Numbered from the stretch's first letter, positions 1-6,921 are shown. The stretch: DNA of 7,399 bases from Deltaproteobacteria bacterium (GCA_030621455.1 JAUXHQ010000086.1:1-7399), one strand, 5' to 3'. Notes: generated from the sequence alone by a model not told the origin. Program-made: numbers and translations.

Positions 1-64
1 GATTATCGCTTCCATCGCTATTACCGAACCGGGAGCAGGTTAGGATGTAGGGAGTATTCTGTAA
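1..64 (+). pseudogene. Remnant of an acyl-CoA dehydrogenase gene (internal fragment, nonsense-interrupted)
   Basis: Read from base 2, this stretch encodes IIASIAITEPGAG, then a TAG stop (41-43), then DVGSIL and a TAA stop (62-64). This is the substrate/FAD-loop signature of acyl-CoA dehydrogenases (TEPxAGSD), with the Ser codon replaced by amber; TCG to TAG would be a single base change. It aligns without gaps to codons 116-134 of the ACAD at the right end of this window: 16 of 19 residues agree and 45 of 57 bases match by my hand count, with most differences at third positions. Similarity stops abruptly at about base 59, although a normal ACAD would continue for roughly 240 more residues. 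The upstream part lies outside the window, so I cannot tell whether an intact N-terminal half exists. An assembly or sequencing error could explain the TAG, but not the loss of everything downstream. Confidence 0.72.
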
Positions 65-94
65 CCATTCGCTGGGGCAGGCAAAGAACTTCCC

Positions 95-120
95 TTGACA
101 AATTGGATCAAATATATGAT
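95..120 (+). promoter_or_regulatory. Possible sigma-70-type promoter for the operon
   Basis: A perfect TTGACA lies at 95-100 and a TATGAT box at 115-120. The spacer is only 14 bases, shorter than the usual 16-18, so this would be a weak or activator-dependent promoter at best. The alternative hexamer at 17-base spacing (GATCAT, 118-123) is poor. The position, about 200 bases before the first gene, suits a leader transcript, and no better candidate was seen closer to the start. Confidence 0.25.
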
Positions 121-124
121 CATA
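115..124. promoter_or_regulatory. Ten-base perfect palindrome, possible operator
   Basis: TATGATCATA is its own reverse complement. After two mismatches on each side the symmetry resumes with AA/TT (111-112 and 127-128), giving an imperfect 18-base dyad. It overlaps the proposed -10 box, which is where a repressor could act. Palindromes of this size also arise by chance in AT-rich DNA, and no regulator gene is visible. Confidence 0.18.
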
Positions 125-201
125 AGTTCACATCCACAAATAAGCTTCCGGGAAGGTGGGCGTCAACAAGATTCCGATTCAGAGTTTTCACCCCGGGTTA
201 A

Positions 202-222
202 CCTCCCCCTTGATGAGGGAGG
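202..222 (+). other. Short GC-rich stem-loop in the leader
   Basis: CCTCCC (202-207) can pair with GGGAGG (217-222) across a nine-base loop, followed by AATTTA. The six-base stem and lack of a clear T tract make it a poor intrinsic terminator. It could be a remnant terminator of the broken upstream gene or have no function. Confidence 0.2.
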
Positions 223-308
223 AATTTAGAAACATATCCCTTAATTCAACAGGATTGGCGGTCTGGATAAAGGGGATGGTTCTCCAAATTCCTGTAAGGG
301 GTCTTTGT

Positions 309-315
309 AAGGTGG
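309..315 (+). promoter_or_regulatory. Ribosome binding site of ACAD-1
   Basis: AAGGTGG lies six bases ahead of the ATG at 322. It is a fair match to the Shine-Dalgarno consensus and supports this start, which also gives the normal ACAD N-terminus. Confidence 0.65.
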
Positions 316-321
316 AAAATT

Positions 322-1464
322 ATGGGTTTTGAATTTACGGAAGAACAACGCATGATTCGAGAGATGGTAAAGAAATTGGTAACGGAGAAGATCGCACCAA
401 GGGCGGCGGAGATCGACGAAAGTAATGATTTTCCCTATGATATTAAAGAGGCCTTTGTTGAAAACGGCCTTCTTAAGATGGGACTTCCGGAAGAATATGG
501 AGGGATAGGGGCCAACGTGGCGACCATCTGTATGGTGATGGAGGAGGTGTCCAAAGTCTCATTTACTGCTGCCAGCTTGTTTTTTAGCGTTCACCTTATT
601 ATTGATTTATTGTTCTCGGTAGGCAATAAGGAACAGAAGAAGAAGTATTTTGGTCTCCTGTCCCGGGGGGACAAGATCGCTGCGATGGCTGTAACAGAGC
701 CTAATGTAGGTTCAGACTTGAGCTCAATGAGAACCAGGGCTGTTCTAATAGGAGATAATTATATCCTGAACGGGACCAAGTGTTTCATCTCCCTTGGCGG
801 GGTGGCTGACTTATACGGGGTCTATGCTTCTACATCTCCGGAGAAAAGGACAAGAGGGTTATCTGCTTTTATTGTTGAGAGAGAGACCAGTGGTTTTAGT
901 ATAGGCAAGATAGAAAATCCCATGGGTATGAGAGGTTCTGCAAGTTCGGAAATCATACTTGAAGATGTCAAAGTCCCAAAAGAGGACCTGCTCGGCAAAG
1001 AGGGTGATGGCTTTAGCATATTGGTCAACTCCCTCAATGTGGAACGTCTTTGGTTTGCCTCCATGGCCCTAGGTACTTCACAGGGCGCCCTAGATTATGC
1101 TACACAATATGCTAAAGAGAGGGTGCAGTTTGGCAAACCTATTGCCGAATTTCAGGGTATACAGTTTATGCTGGCCGACATGGCAATACAGGTGGAGGTT
1201 GGTCGTTCCATACTCTATGATGCTGCATCTCAGATAGATCGTGGGGTTGAGGACGGCGGTCTGAAATCAGCTATAGCTAAGTGTTTCATAACCGATGCCG
1301 CCATGAAGGTTACAACCGATGCGGTACAGGTACTCGGGGGTTATGGATATATGAAGGAGTATCCTGTGGAAAGGATGATGCGGGATGCGAAGGCCACACA
1401 AATAGCAGCCGGCACAAACCAAATCCAGAGAGTATTGATTGCCCGTTCACTGCTCGGCAAATAG
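322..1464 (+). CDS. Acyl-CoA dehydrogenase (ACAD-1), full length
   Basis: This is a flavoprotein expected to oxidise an acyl-CoA to its 2,3-enoyl-CoA, passing electrons to electron-transfer flavoprotein in the cytoplasm. At 380 residues it is the normal family length. The helical N-terminal domain covers about 1-115, the beta domain about 118-225 with TEPNVGSD at 125-132, and the C-terminal helical domain about 230-380. The second family signature is intact (QVLGGYGYMKEYPVERMMRD, 336-355), and ERVQFG (266-271) is the usual FAD/tetramer contact. The catalytic glutamate of medium- and short-chain enzymes (YEGT) is replaced by AAGT, so position 363 is Ala. Instead, Glu241 in NVERL falls where isovaleryl-CoA and long-chain dehydrogenases carry their base. 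This suggests a branched, aryl-substituted or otherwise bulky acyl-CoA. It is the first gene of the apparent operon. ACAD function is secure; the substrate is unknown. Confidence 0.93.
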   Translation: MGFEFTEEQRMIREMVKKLVTEKIAPRAAEIDESNDFPYDIKEAFVENGLLKMGLPEEYGGIGANVATICMVMEEVSKVSFTAASLFFSVHLIIDLLFSVGNKEQKKKYFGLLSRGDKIAAMAVTEPNVGSDLSSMRTRAVLIGDNYILNGTKCFISLGGVADLYGVYASTSPEKRTRGLSAFIVERETSGFSIGKIENPMGMRGSASSEIILEDVKVPKEDLLGKEGDGFSILVNSLNVERLWFASMALGTSQGALDYATQYAKERVQFGKPIAEFQGIQFMLADMAIQVEVGRSILYDAASQIDRGVEDGGLKSAIAKCFITDAAMKVTTDAVQVLGGYGYMKEYPVERMMRDAKATQIAAGTNQIQRVLIARSLLGK

Positions 1465-1586
1465 ACGCCAGGGATCTCAAAAAACGGGGCATGGGCTCCG
1501 GGCTAGGTATATCTGGCGAAGCTAACTTGGAACTTCCAAAAATGGCCGGTCAAGTGAAAAGAGGGGTTTTAGGTGCCTCTCATAAG

Positions 1587-1595
1587 AAAGGAGGG
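1587..1595 (+). promoter_or_regulatory. Ribosome binding site fixing the GRE start
   Basis: AAAGGAGGG is a near-perfect Shine-Dalgarno sequence placed just before ATG 1600. An in-frame GTG lies further upstream at 1573, but it would put this site inside the coding region, so the ATG is preferred. Confidence 0.85.
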
Positions 1596-1599
1596 AAAG

Positions 1600-3978
1600 A
1601 TGGATACGAAGGCAATGGCAGAGAGGATCAATAGGGAAAGAGAAGAATTATTATCAACAGCCCCTCATATGGATACAGAGAGGGTTGTGTTTCAACTGGA
1701 GTCGTACAAAGAGACGGATGGAATGCCGGCGGAATTGAGGCGGGCGAAGTTGATTGAAAAGATGTGTAATGAGAAGACGCTCTTCATAGATAACAATCCC
1801 ATAGTCGGCACGGTCACCAAGTACAAGGTGGGACATTATCCTTTCCCTGAGTATAGCTGCAGATGGATGAAGAAGCAGACAGAGTTTTGCGGACACCTTG
1901 GGAGTTACGGCAAAACCGATGAGGATGCGGAGAGGATAGAGAGGGCTATCGAATACTGGGGCGAGCGGAACACATATTACAAAACAAGAAAAACGGTCCT
2001 CGACGTATTGGGAGAGGACATAAACAAGATAAGTGCATGTGGGGTATGGGCGGAGGACTCTATACAGGCACCCATGATAGCAAACCCTGACTACCCCAAT
2101 CTATTGAAAGCAGGGCTGAATGGCATTATCGCTGAGGTAGAGGAGGAGAAGGGAAAGCTCAACCCGGGCGATTATGAATCCTTCCCCAAATGGCAATTCT
2201 ATAACGCAGTCCTTATATGCCTTCGGGCAGTGATCACCCTTGCCGGAAGATACGCCCTGTTGGCACGGGATATGGCCGAGAATGAGAGAGACCCGGAGAG
2301 AAAAGAGGAGTTGGAGAGAATTGCCGAGAGATGCGAGTGGGTTCCCGCCAACAGGCCGAGGACTTTTCATGAAGCGGTTCAGTTTGTTTGGTTTCTTCAA
2401 ATGGTTTCTTGGGTGGAGACTGCGGTGCTCACGTGTGTCCCGGCAAGGTTTACACAGTACATGTATCCATTCTACAAGGAGGATAAGGGAAAGGGTATAA
2501 TAACCGATGAAGAGGTCACGCAATTGCTGCAGCTGTACTTCATCAAGATACAGGGTCTTGGAGAATATGTCCTGCCCATGCGCACCTTTTCGGGTTCGTC
2601 AGCCCGTTTGGCCATGCATTTGGTCCTGGGGGGCCTAACGCCGGATGGGAAAGATGCTACCAATGAGCTGGATTTCCTGGTTTTAGAGGCGCATAAACGT
2701 AACATGCTGCCTGAACCTCTTACAAACCTATTCTACCACAATAAACTTTCTGAGGATTTCCTGCTCAAGTGCGTTGATGTGATAAGGACAGGTATAGGTC
2801 AACCTGCATTCTTTAATACGGAGGTTGCCATACAACAGAACCTATTCCACCATGGTAGTGAGGGGATAACCCTTGAGGAAGCACGAAACCTTACAATTTG
2901 GGGCTGTGTTCAGAACGCGGTCTGCGGTGTTTCTGATACCTTGTGGGAGGGTTTCTTCAACATGCCTAAGATGCTGGAGTTGGCATTGAATAACGGTAAG
3001 GATCCGTTGAATGGCCGGCAGATAGGTCCGCAGAATGGAAGCTCCTTTGAGTCTTACCAGGAGCTTCATGATGCGGTCAAGAAGCAATTTGAGCATTTCT
3101 TCTCTCTTCTCCGTTCGGTTAATCGTATCTCATGGAATGTGATGCGGGATATACCTGTTCCGTGGACATCTTCATTGAATCCTGAATGTATCAGGAAAGG
3201 CAAAGACCTGCACGAGGGTGGCGCCAAATACAGCGCCGGGAGTTCGACCGTTGCTGTGGGAATGGTCGATTTAGCAAACTCCCTGGCGGCCATCAAGAAA
3301 TTGGTATTCGAGGAGAAGAAGATCACTTTAGAGCAGCTAAAGGAAGCGCTTGCCGCTGATTTCAAAGGGTCTGAAGAGATCCTGCAGATGTGTTTGGATG
3401 CTCCAAAATACGGGAATAACGATGCTTACACAGATTCCATAACGAAAGAATGGTATGATATCTTTTGGCATAAGCATAGAGAGTTTCCGGATGATTTTCT
3501 CGGCAGACCCATAAAACCGGAGGCACTTTCAGTCACCACCCATGCCTTTCTCGGTTCAAACACCGGGGCGTTACCCAACGGGAGGAGGGCAAGGACAGCC
3601 ATCACAGACGCGAGTGTATCAGCTCAGCCCGGCACGGACACCCATGGACCGACCGCACTTATAAACTCAGCGGCTCAAGTCCTGGACTGTGTGAGATTTG
3701 GTGCAAATCACTTTAACGTGAAGTTTCATCCTTCAGCGCTCGAGGGTTTGGAAGGGGCACGGAAGTTCCTGGCCCTCGTGAAGACCTACATGGACCTCGG
3801 TGGGTATCATATACAGTTCAATTGCGTGGGTGGGGATAAGCTGAAAGATGCCCAGCTTCATCCTGAAGATTATAGGGACTTGGTGGTCAGGGTCGCAGGT
3901 TTCAGCGCCTTTTTCATCCACCTGGACAAACCGCTTCAAGATGAAATTATAAAGCGGACAGAGTTAAAGTTAGACTGA
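1600..3978 (+). CDS. Glycyl radical enzyme (PFL-like family), atypical GCVQ active site
   Basis: From ATG 1600 this is a 792-residue glycyl radical enzyme of the pyruvate formate-lyase superfamily. The PFL-type barrel domain spans roughly residues 15-640 and the C-terminal glycine-radical domain roughly 655-790. The radical site RVAGFSAFF puts the radical on Gly767, and the tail DEIIKRTE (781-788) is typical. The cysteine loop reads WGCVQNAVCG with the thiyl residue Cys436. The following stretch, GFFNMPKMLELALNNG (451-466), and GGAKY (540-544) resemble dehydratase and arylacetate-decarboxylase GREs rather than PFL (which has adjacent cysteines) or, as I recall, benzylsuccinate synthase (CMSP). 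However, the glutamate two residues after the cysteine in those enzymes (GCVE) is Gln438. The reaction is therefore not predictable. Its activase is encoded at 5978-6904, two genes downstream. No BssB/BssC-like small subunit genes are present. Family membership is secure; the specific function is unknown. Confidence 0.93.
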   Translation: MDTKAMAERINREREELLSTAPHMDTERVVFQLESYKETDGMPAELRRAKLIEKMCNEKTLFIDNNPIVGTVTKYKVGHYPFPEYSCRWMKKQTEFCGHLGSYGKTDEDAERIERAIEYWGERNTYYKTRKTVLDVLGEDINKISACGVWAEDSIQAPMIANPDYPNLLKAGLNGIIAEVEEEKGKLNPGDYESFPKWQFYNAVLICLRAVITLAGRYALLARDMAENERDPERKEELERIAERCEWVPANRPRTFHEAVQFVWFLQMVSWVETAVLTCVPARFTQYMYPFYKEDKGKGIITDEEVTQLLQLYFIKIQGLGEYVLPMRTFSGSSARLAMHLVLGGLTPDGKDATNELDFLVLEAHKRNMLPEPLTNLFYHNKLSEDFLLKCVDVIRTGIGQPAFFNTEVAIQQNLFHHGSEGITLEEARNLTIWGCVQNAVCGVSDTLWEGFFNMPKMLELALNNGKDPLNGRQIGPQNGSSFESYQELHDAVKKQFEHFFSLLRSVNRISWNVMRDIPVPWTSSLNPECIRKGKDLHEGGAKYSAGSSTVAVGMVDLANSLAAIKKLVFEEKKITLEQLKEALAADFKGSEEILQMCLDAPKYGNNDAYTDSITKEWYDIFWHKHREFPDDFLGRPIKPEALSVTTHAFLGSNTGALPNGRRARTAITDASVSAQPGTDTHGPTALINSAAQVLDCVRFGANHFNVKFHPSALEGLEGARKFLALVKTYMDLGGYHIQFNCVGGDKLKDAQLHPEDYRDLVVRVAGFSAFFIHLDKPLQDEIIKRTELKLD

Positions 3979-4020
3979 AGCCAATAGAAGGCCATTTGAG
4001 GTATAACCGAGACAAGTGTC

Positions 4021-4029
4021 AAAGGAGGG
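4021..4029 (+). promoter_or_regulatory. Ribosome binding site fixing the crotonase start
   Basis: AAAGGAGGG sits five bases before ATG 4034. An in-frame GTG at 4016 would begin before this site and has no binding site of its own, so ATG 4034 is chosen. Confidence 0.85.
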
Positions 4030-4033
4030 AAAA

Positions 4034-4801
4034 ATGAGGTTTGGTAGTGTCGACTACGAGAAGAAGGAAGGTATCGTTGTAATGACCCTCGATGATCAGC
4101 CCAAGCTCAATGCTCTGAGCTCAGGCATAGTGAGTGGTCTAAGGCAAGGGTTTGACGAGATGGACGGAGATGACGAAGTCCAGATCGCTATCGTCACGGG
4201 CAAAGGCCGGTCCTTTTGTGCCGGCGCTGATATTACCGGGATCGACCCGACACCTGCGAATATGAAGCGATATATGAAGGAAATATTTATGACCGCCCTA
4301 TGTCGTGCCGAGAAACTCATAAAGCCGGTAATTGCCGCGGTTAACGGACTTGCCTTGGGCGGCGGGCTGGAACTAGCCATTAGCTGCGATATCATCATCG
4401 CCTCGGATAAGGCACAGTTCGGCGTCCCGGAAGCGAGGCTGGGACTGGTCCCCGGGTTCGCCATTGTGCGCCTCGATCAACTAATCGGCAGGAACAAGGC
4501 CAAGGAGTTGACCATGACCACAGACCCCATATCTGCTGAAGAAGCCTTTCGGATTAATCTCGCTAACAAGGTTGTGCCTCACGATAAACTCATGGATGAA
4601 GCGATTGCCATGGCGAAAAGGATTATGGCCCAGGGGCCTCTTGCCGTTCAATTTGCTAAATCTGCATACAATAGGCACCTCTGGGGTGAAGACCTGGCTT
4701 ATGCCACTGATGCTATGGCCATGTTGTTTGGGACAGAAGATGCCAAAGAGGGAACAACGGCATTTCTGGAGAAGAGGAAGCCGGTATTTAAAGGAAGATA
4801 G
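4034..4801 (+). CDS. Enoyl-CoA hydratase/isomerase family protein (crotonase)
   Basis: This is a 255-residue single-domain crotonase, the usual length, expected to act on a CoA thioester in the cytoplasm, most simply adding water to the enoyl-CoA made by the neighbouring ACADs. The first oxyanion-hole motif is FCAGAD (61-66) and the second is NGLALGGGLELA (104-115). Both glutamates used by classical hydratases are present: Glu113 in GGLELA and Glu133 in FGVPEARLG. The C-terminal EGTTAFLEKRKPVFKG is typical. One oddity is that the segment after PG, normally GGTQRL-like, reads FAIVRL (142-147), so the Gly-Gly-Thr turn is lost; this may alter pocket shape. It follows the GRE gene by 55 bases. 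Hydratase is the best guess, but isomerase, hydrolase or decarboxylase activity is possible in this fold. Confidence 0.9.
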   Translation: MRFGSVDYEKKEGIVVMTLDDQPKLNALSSGIVSGLRQGFDEMDGDDEVQIAIVTGKGRSFCAGADITGIDPTPANMKRYMKEIFMTALCRAEKLIKPVIAAVNGLALGGGLELAISCDIIIASDKAQFGVPEARLGLVPGFAIVRLDQLIGRNKAKELTMTTDPISAEEAFRINLANKVVPHDKLMDEAIAMAKRIMAQGPLAVQFAKSAYNRHLWGEDLAYATDAMAMLFGTEDAKEGTTAFLEKRKPVFKGR

Positions 4802-4905
4802 AGTGTGGTGAGGCCCGAAAAGGGTAAAAAGGTCCTCGGGGAGGTAACCGTCTAGGAAGCAAGGCGTTTCATACATCCCAGGGAGATCTGTTTTGCAACA
4901 TTACA

Positions 4906-4912
4906 TGAGGAG
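4906..4912 (+). promoter_or_regulatory. Ribosome binding site of the amidohydrolase gene
   Basis: TGAGGAG lies eight bases before ATG 4921, a good spacing. The 119-base spacer in front of it shows no other gene and no convincing terminator. Confidence 0.65.
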
Positions 4913-4920
4913 AAGACGAG

Positions 4921-5832
4921 ATGGAAGATATTAAGGCTATCGATTTTTTCGTTGGGCCGGCTTATTATCACGGACAAGAAGGGTTCAAGAAGCCCTTCGA
5001 ATTCTATGAGTTTCAGATCATGGCCCGTAGCACTTTTGCAGGTGTCGCCAAGAGGTTAGGACTGAAACCAGGGGAAGAATGGAAGGTTTTGGGTGGCTTG
5101 GCAAAGTCCTCATTGGAGGAGATGATAGCGGAAATGGATGAGATAGGGGTAGAGAGCGCCATACTGGTAGCCTGCAAAGTATGGTCGTGGCACGACCAGG
5201 CCTTGATGATGGATTATGACATTGATGAGATTGCCGAGACGTGCAAGAAGGGCAATGGCAGACTGATGGGGGCCGCCAGTTACAACCCGCTCCGCATTAA
5301 GGAAAGTATCGAAGAGGTGGATAGGGCGATTAAAGAGTATGGTTTCAAATTTGTGTGGGCCCACCCTATCAGCTTTGGGATGAAGCCGGACGATAGGAGA
5401 ATGTATCCCCTCTATGCCAAATGTAGTGAACTCGGTGTTGCAGTGTCAATGCAAGTTGGTCATTCGGCAGAGCCACTTCCCAGCGAGGAGGGTCACCCCA
5501 TGTATGCCGACCATGTTGCCATCGATTTTCCTGATCTGACTATAATCCTTACCCATACGGGTTGGCCGTGGATCGATGAATGGGCATCGATGCTCTGGAG
5601 ACATCCGAACGTCTATGGCGGCATAAATGCCTACTATCCTTCGTCCCTTGACCCTTCCCAGGTCCGTTTTATGGATAGCTCAAGGGGCCGGGACAAGGTC
5701 CTCTGGGGTTCTCACGGATTCGGGATGACACGTTGCAAGAAGGAGTTTCTCGAACTACCCATAAAGGACGAGACTAAGAGGAAGGTCTTGAGAGAGAATG
5801 CTATTAAGGCGCTTAAGCTGGATTCGGATTAG
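4921..5832 (+). CDS. Amidohydrolase-2 (PF04909/COG2159-like) protein lacking the usual metal ligands
   Basis: This 303-residue protein has the layout of the ACMSD-like amidohydrolase branch, a TIM barrel whose members decarboxylate, hydrolyse or hydrate carboxylated substrates. Recognisable blocks are the N-terminal AIDFFVGP (6-13), FVWAHP (144-149), SMQVGHSAEPLPSEEGHP (176-193), DLTIILTHTGWPW (205-217) and VLWGSHGFG (260-268), ending in the usual RKVLRENAIKAL helix. The metal ligands of the family are all changed: the strand-1 HxH is Phe10/Gly12, the strand-5 His is Gln178, and the final Asp is His265. The catalytic-type His212 remains. I recall a broad uncharacterised subgroup with a similar QVGH...PSE block, so this is probably a real, functional branch rather than decay. 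It likely acts on an intermediate of the same pathway. Fold assignment is good; the reaction is unknown. Confidence 0.82.
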   Translation: MEDIKAIDFFVGPAYYHGQEGFKKPFEFYEFQIMARSTFAGVAKRLGLKPGEEWKVLGGLAKSSLEEMIAEMDEIGVESAILVACKVWSWHDQALMMDYDIDEIAETCKKGNGRLMGAASYNPLRIKESIEEVDRAIKEYGFKFVWAHPISFGMKPDDRRMYPLYAKCSELGVAVSMQVGHSAEPLPSEEGHPMYADHVAIDFPDLTIILTHTGWPWIDEWASMLWRHPNVYGGINAYYPSSLDPSQVRFMDSSRGRDKVLWGSHGFGMTRCKKEFLELPIKDETKRKVLRENAIKALKLDSD

Positions 5833-5963
5833 TCAATGGAGTTGTTCCCCGTGATGGACAGAACGATATTTACTGATAGTGCACAGGTGACTTCTCAGAA
5901 ATTACGAGTATTAGCCGCGTGAAGTTATGGTCATAGAGTCTGGAACGAACAAACAACACGACC

Positions 5964-5972
5964 AAAGGAGGT
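5964..5972 (+). promoter_or_regulatory. Perfect ribosome binding site fixing a TTG start for the activase
   Basis: AAAGGAGGT is a full Shine-Dalgarno match located five bases before TTG 5978. The upstream in-frame ATG at 5927 has no comparable site, and starting there would add 17 residues of low-complexity polar sequence before the conserved region. Confidence 0.8.
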
Positions 5973-5977
5973 TAATT

Positions 5978-6904
5978 TTGGAACAGGTTAGCGATCAGGA
6001 TGGTAAAAGCGGTTGGGTATTCAATATCCAGAGGTATTCGATTCAGGATGGTCCTGGTATCAGGACTACGGTCTTTCTCAAGGGTTGTCCTTTGACTTGC
6101 CATTGGTGCAGCAACCCGGAATCCCAGGCATTGCATCCCGAGCTTCTCTACTTTGACACCCAATGTACCGGATGCCGTAAATGCCTGGAGGTATGCCTTA
6201 ATGGGGCAACCCTTCTCGGTTCCGATGGGGAAATAGTGATCGATCGGAAGCTATGCAAGGCATGTGGGGTCTGCGTTGATGCTTGTCTTTCAGATGCCAG
6301 GATTATTTCAGGGGAACTTAGGACAGTAGATGATGTCGTAAGTGTTGTGGAGAAGGACAGCCTTTTCTATAGGAACTCTAACGGAGGTGTTACCTTTTCG
6401 GGTGGTGAACCGACTTATCAGCCTGCTTTTCTTTTGGAACTCTTGAAGGGCTGTCAGGGGAAGGGGTTTCACACGTGCCTCGATACGTGCGGCTATACTC
6501 AGTGGAGTGTCTTGGAAGAGATCCTGGAGTATGTGGACCTTGTCCTCTTTGATCTTAAGCATATGGACCCTGAAAGACACAAGAAACTCACGGGCGTGGA
6601 CAATCGATTGATTCTAGATAATGTTGAACAAATTGTGGGAATGGGTAAGAAAATTATCATAAGGGTACCTCTGCTGCCTGGGGTGAATGATTCAGCAGGG
6701 AATATCAATGCGTTGGGTAATTTCACATCTAATCTATCGATCAAGAGGCTCGATCTCTTGCCCTACCACAGACTAGGCGTCAAGAAGTATGAACGATTGG
6801 GTGTGGATTACAAACTGGGAGAGGTCCCTTCATTCAAGAAGGAAGAGGTGGAAAGTGTCAAGAAGATTCTTGCAGGGTTTGGGCTAGAGGTGGAGATTGT
6901 CTAG
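5978..6904 (+). CDS. Glycyl-radical-enzyme-activating radical SAM protein
   Basis: This enzyme uses S-adenosylmethionine and a [4Fe-4S] cluster to abstract hydrogen from the GRE glycine (Gly767 of the protein encoded at 1600-3978). From the TTG start it is 308 residues, normal for the family. The activase signature DGPGIRTTVFLKGC leads into the radical SAM cysteines Cys37, Cys41 and Cys44 (CPLTCHWC). An inserted ferredoxin domain follows, with two CxxCxxCxxxC motifs (Cys63/66/69/73 and Cys93/96/99/103) that would hold two more [4Fe-4S] clusters. This insert is typical of activases for non-PFL GREs such as benzylsuccinate synthase, glycerol dehydratase and 4-hydroxyphenylacetate decarboxylase. 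FSGGEP (140-145) is the SAM-contact motif. A 145-base gap separates it from the amidohydrolase gene. An ATG at 5927 is the alternative start (325 residues). Confidence 0.94.
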   Translation: MEQVSDQDGKSGWVFNIQRYSIQDGPGIRTTVFLKGCPLTCHWCSNPESQALHPELLYFDTQCTGCRKCLEVCLNGATLLGSDGEIVIDRKLCKACGVCVDACLSDARIISGELRTVDDVVSVVEKDSLFYRNSNGGVTFSGGEPTYQPAFLLELLKGCQGKGFHTCLDTCGYTQWSVLEEILEYVDLVLFDLKHMDPERHKKLTGVDNRLILDNVEQIVGMGKKIIIRVPLLPGVNDSAGNINALGNFTSNLSIKRLDLLPYHRLGVKKYERLGVDYKLGEVPSFKKEEVESVKKILAGFGLEVEIV

Positions 6905-6921
6905 CTTTTATTCACAGATTG

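Larger units (their letters stand above)
65..321. other. Non-coding leader upstream of the ACAD-1 gene
   Basis: This is the only sizeable gap without a recognisable gene. One frame stays open from 61 to 201 (reading VTIRWGRQRTSLDK and on to FTPG, then TAA), but it has no start codon, no ribosome binding site and no family resemblance I can name, so I do not call it a gene. The region carries a possible promoter (95-120), a ten-base palindrome (115-124) and a short GC-rich hairpin (202-222), each described separately. It follows the broken ACAD scrap directly, so part of it may be rearrangement debris. Confidence 0.5.

Noticed and set aside
41..43. In-frame TAG in the ACAD scrap as a pyrrolysine codon
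   Set aside because: A TAA follows seven codons later and homology ends before it, so readthrough would not yield a full enzyme; the position is a conserved Ser/Thr in ACADs.
61..201. Open frame in the leader reading VTIRWGRQRTSLDK onward
   Set aside because: No start codon, no ribosome binding site and no recognisable family; probably chance or rearrangement debris.
1560..1580. AGAGG/CCTCT inverted repeat before the GRE gene as a terminator or control hairpin
   Set aside because: Only a five-base stem with an eleven-base loop and no T tract.
1281..1634. 117-codon open frame overlapping the end of ACAD-1
   Set aside because: It lies in another frame of the well-supported ACAD-1 and its composition is not protein-like; a shadow frame.
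2101..2523. 140-codon open frame on the minus strand inside the GRE gene
   Set aside because: Antisense shadow of a conserved GRE coding region, with no binding site or family motif.
1600..3978. Calling the GRE benzylsuccinate or alkylsuccinate synthase because of the neighbouring ACAD and hydratase
   Set aside because: The cysteine loop is GCVQ, not the fumarate-adding type, and the small subunit genes are absent; context alone is not enough.
4802..4855. Short GTG-initiated frame (VVRPEKGKKVLGEV) after the crotonase gene
   Set aside because: About 17 codons, no ribosome binding site and no family resemblance.
5837..5923. 28-codon ATG frame (MELFPVMDRTIF onward) between amidohydrolase and activase
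   Set aside because: No Shine-Dalgarno sequence ahead of it and no hydrophobic, toxin-like or leader-peptide character.
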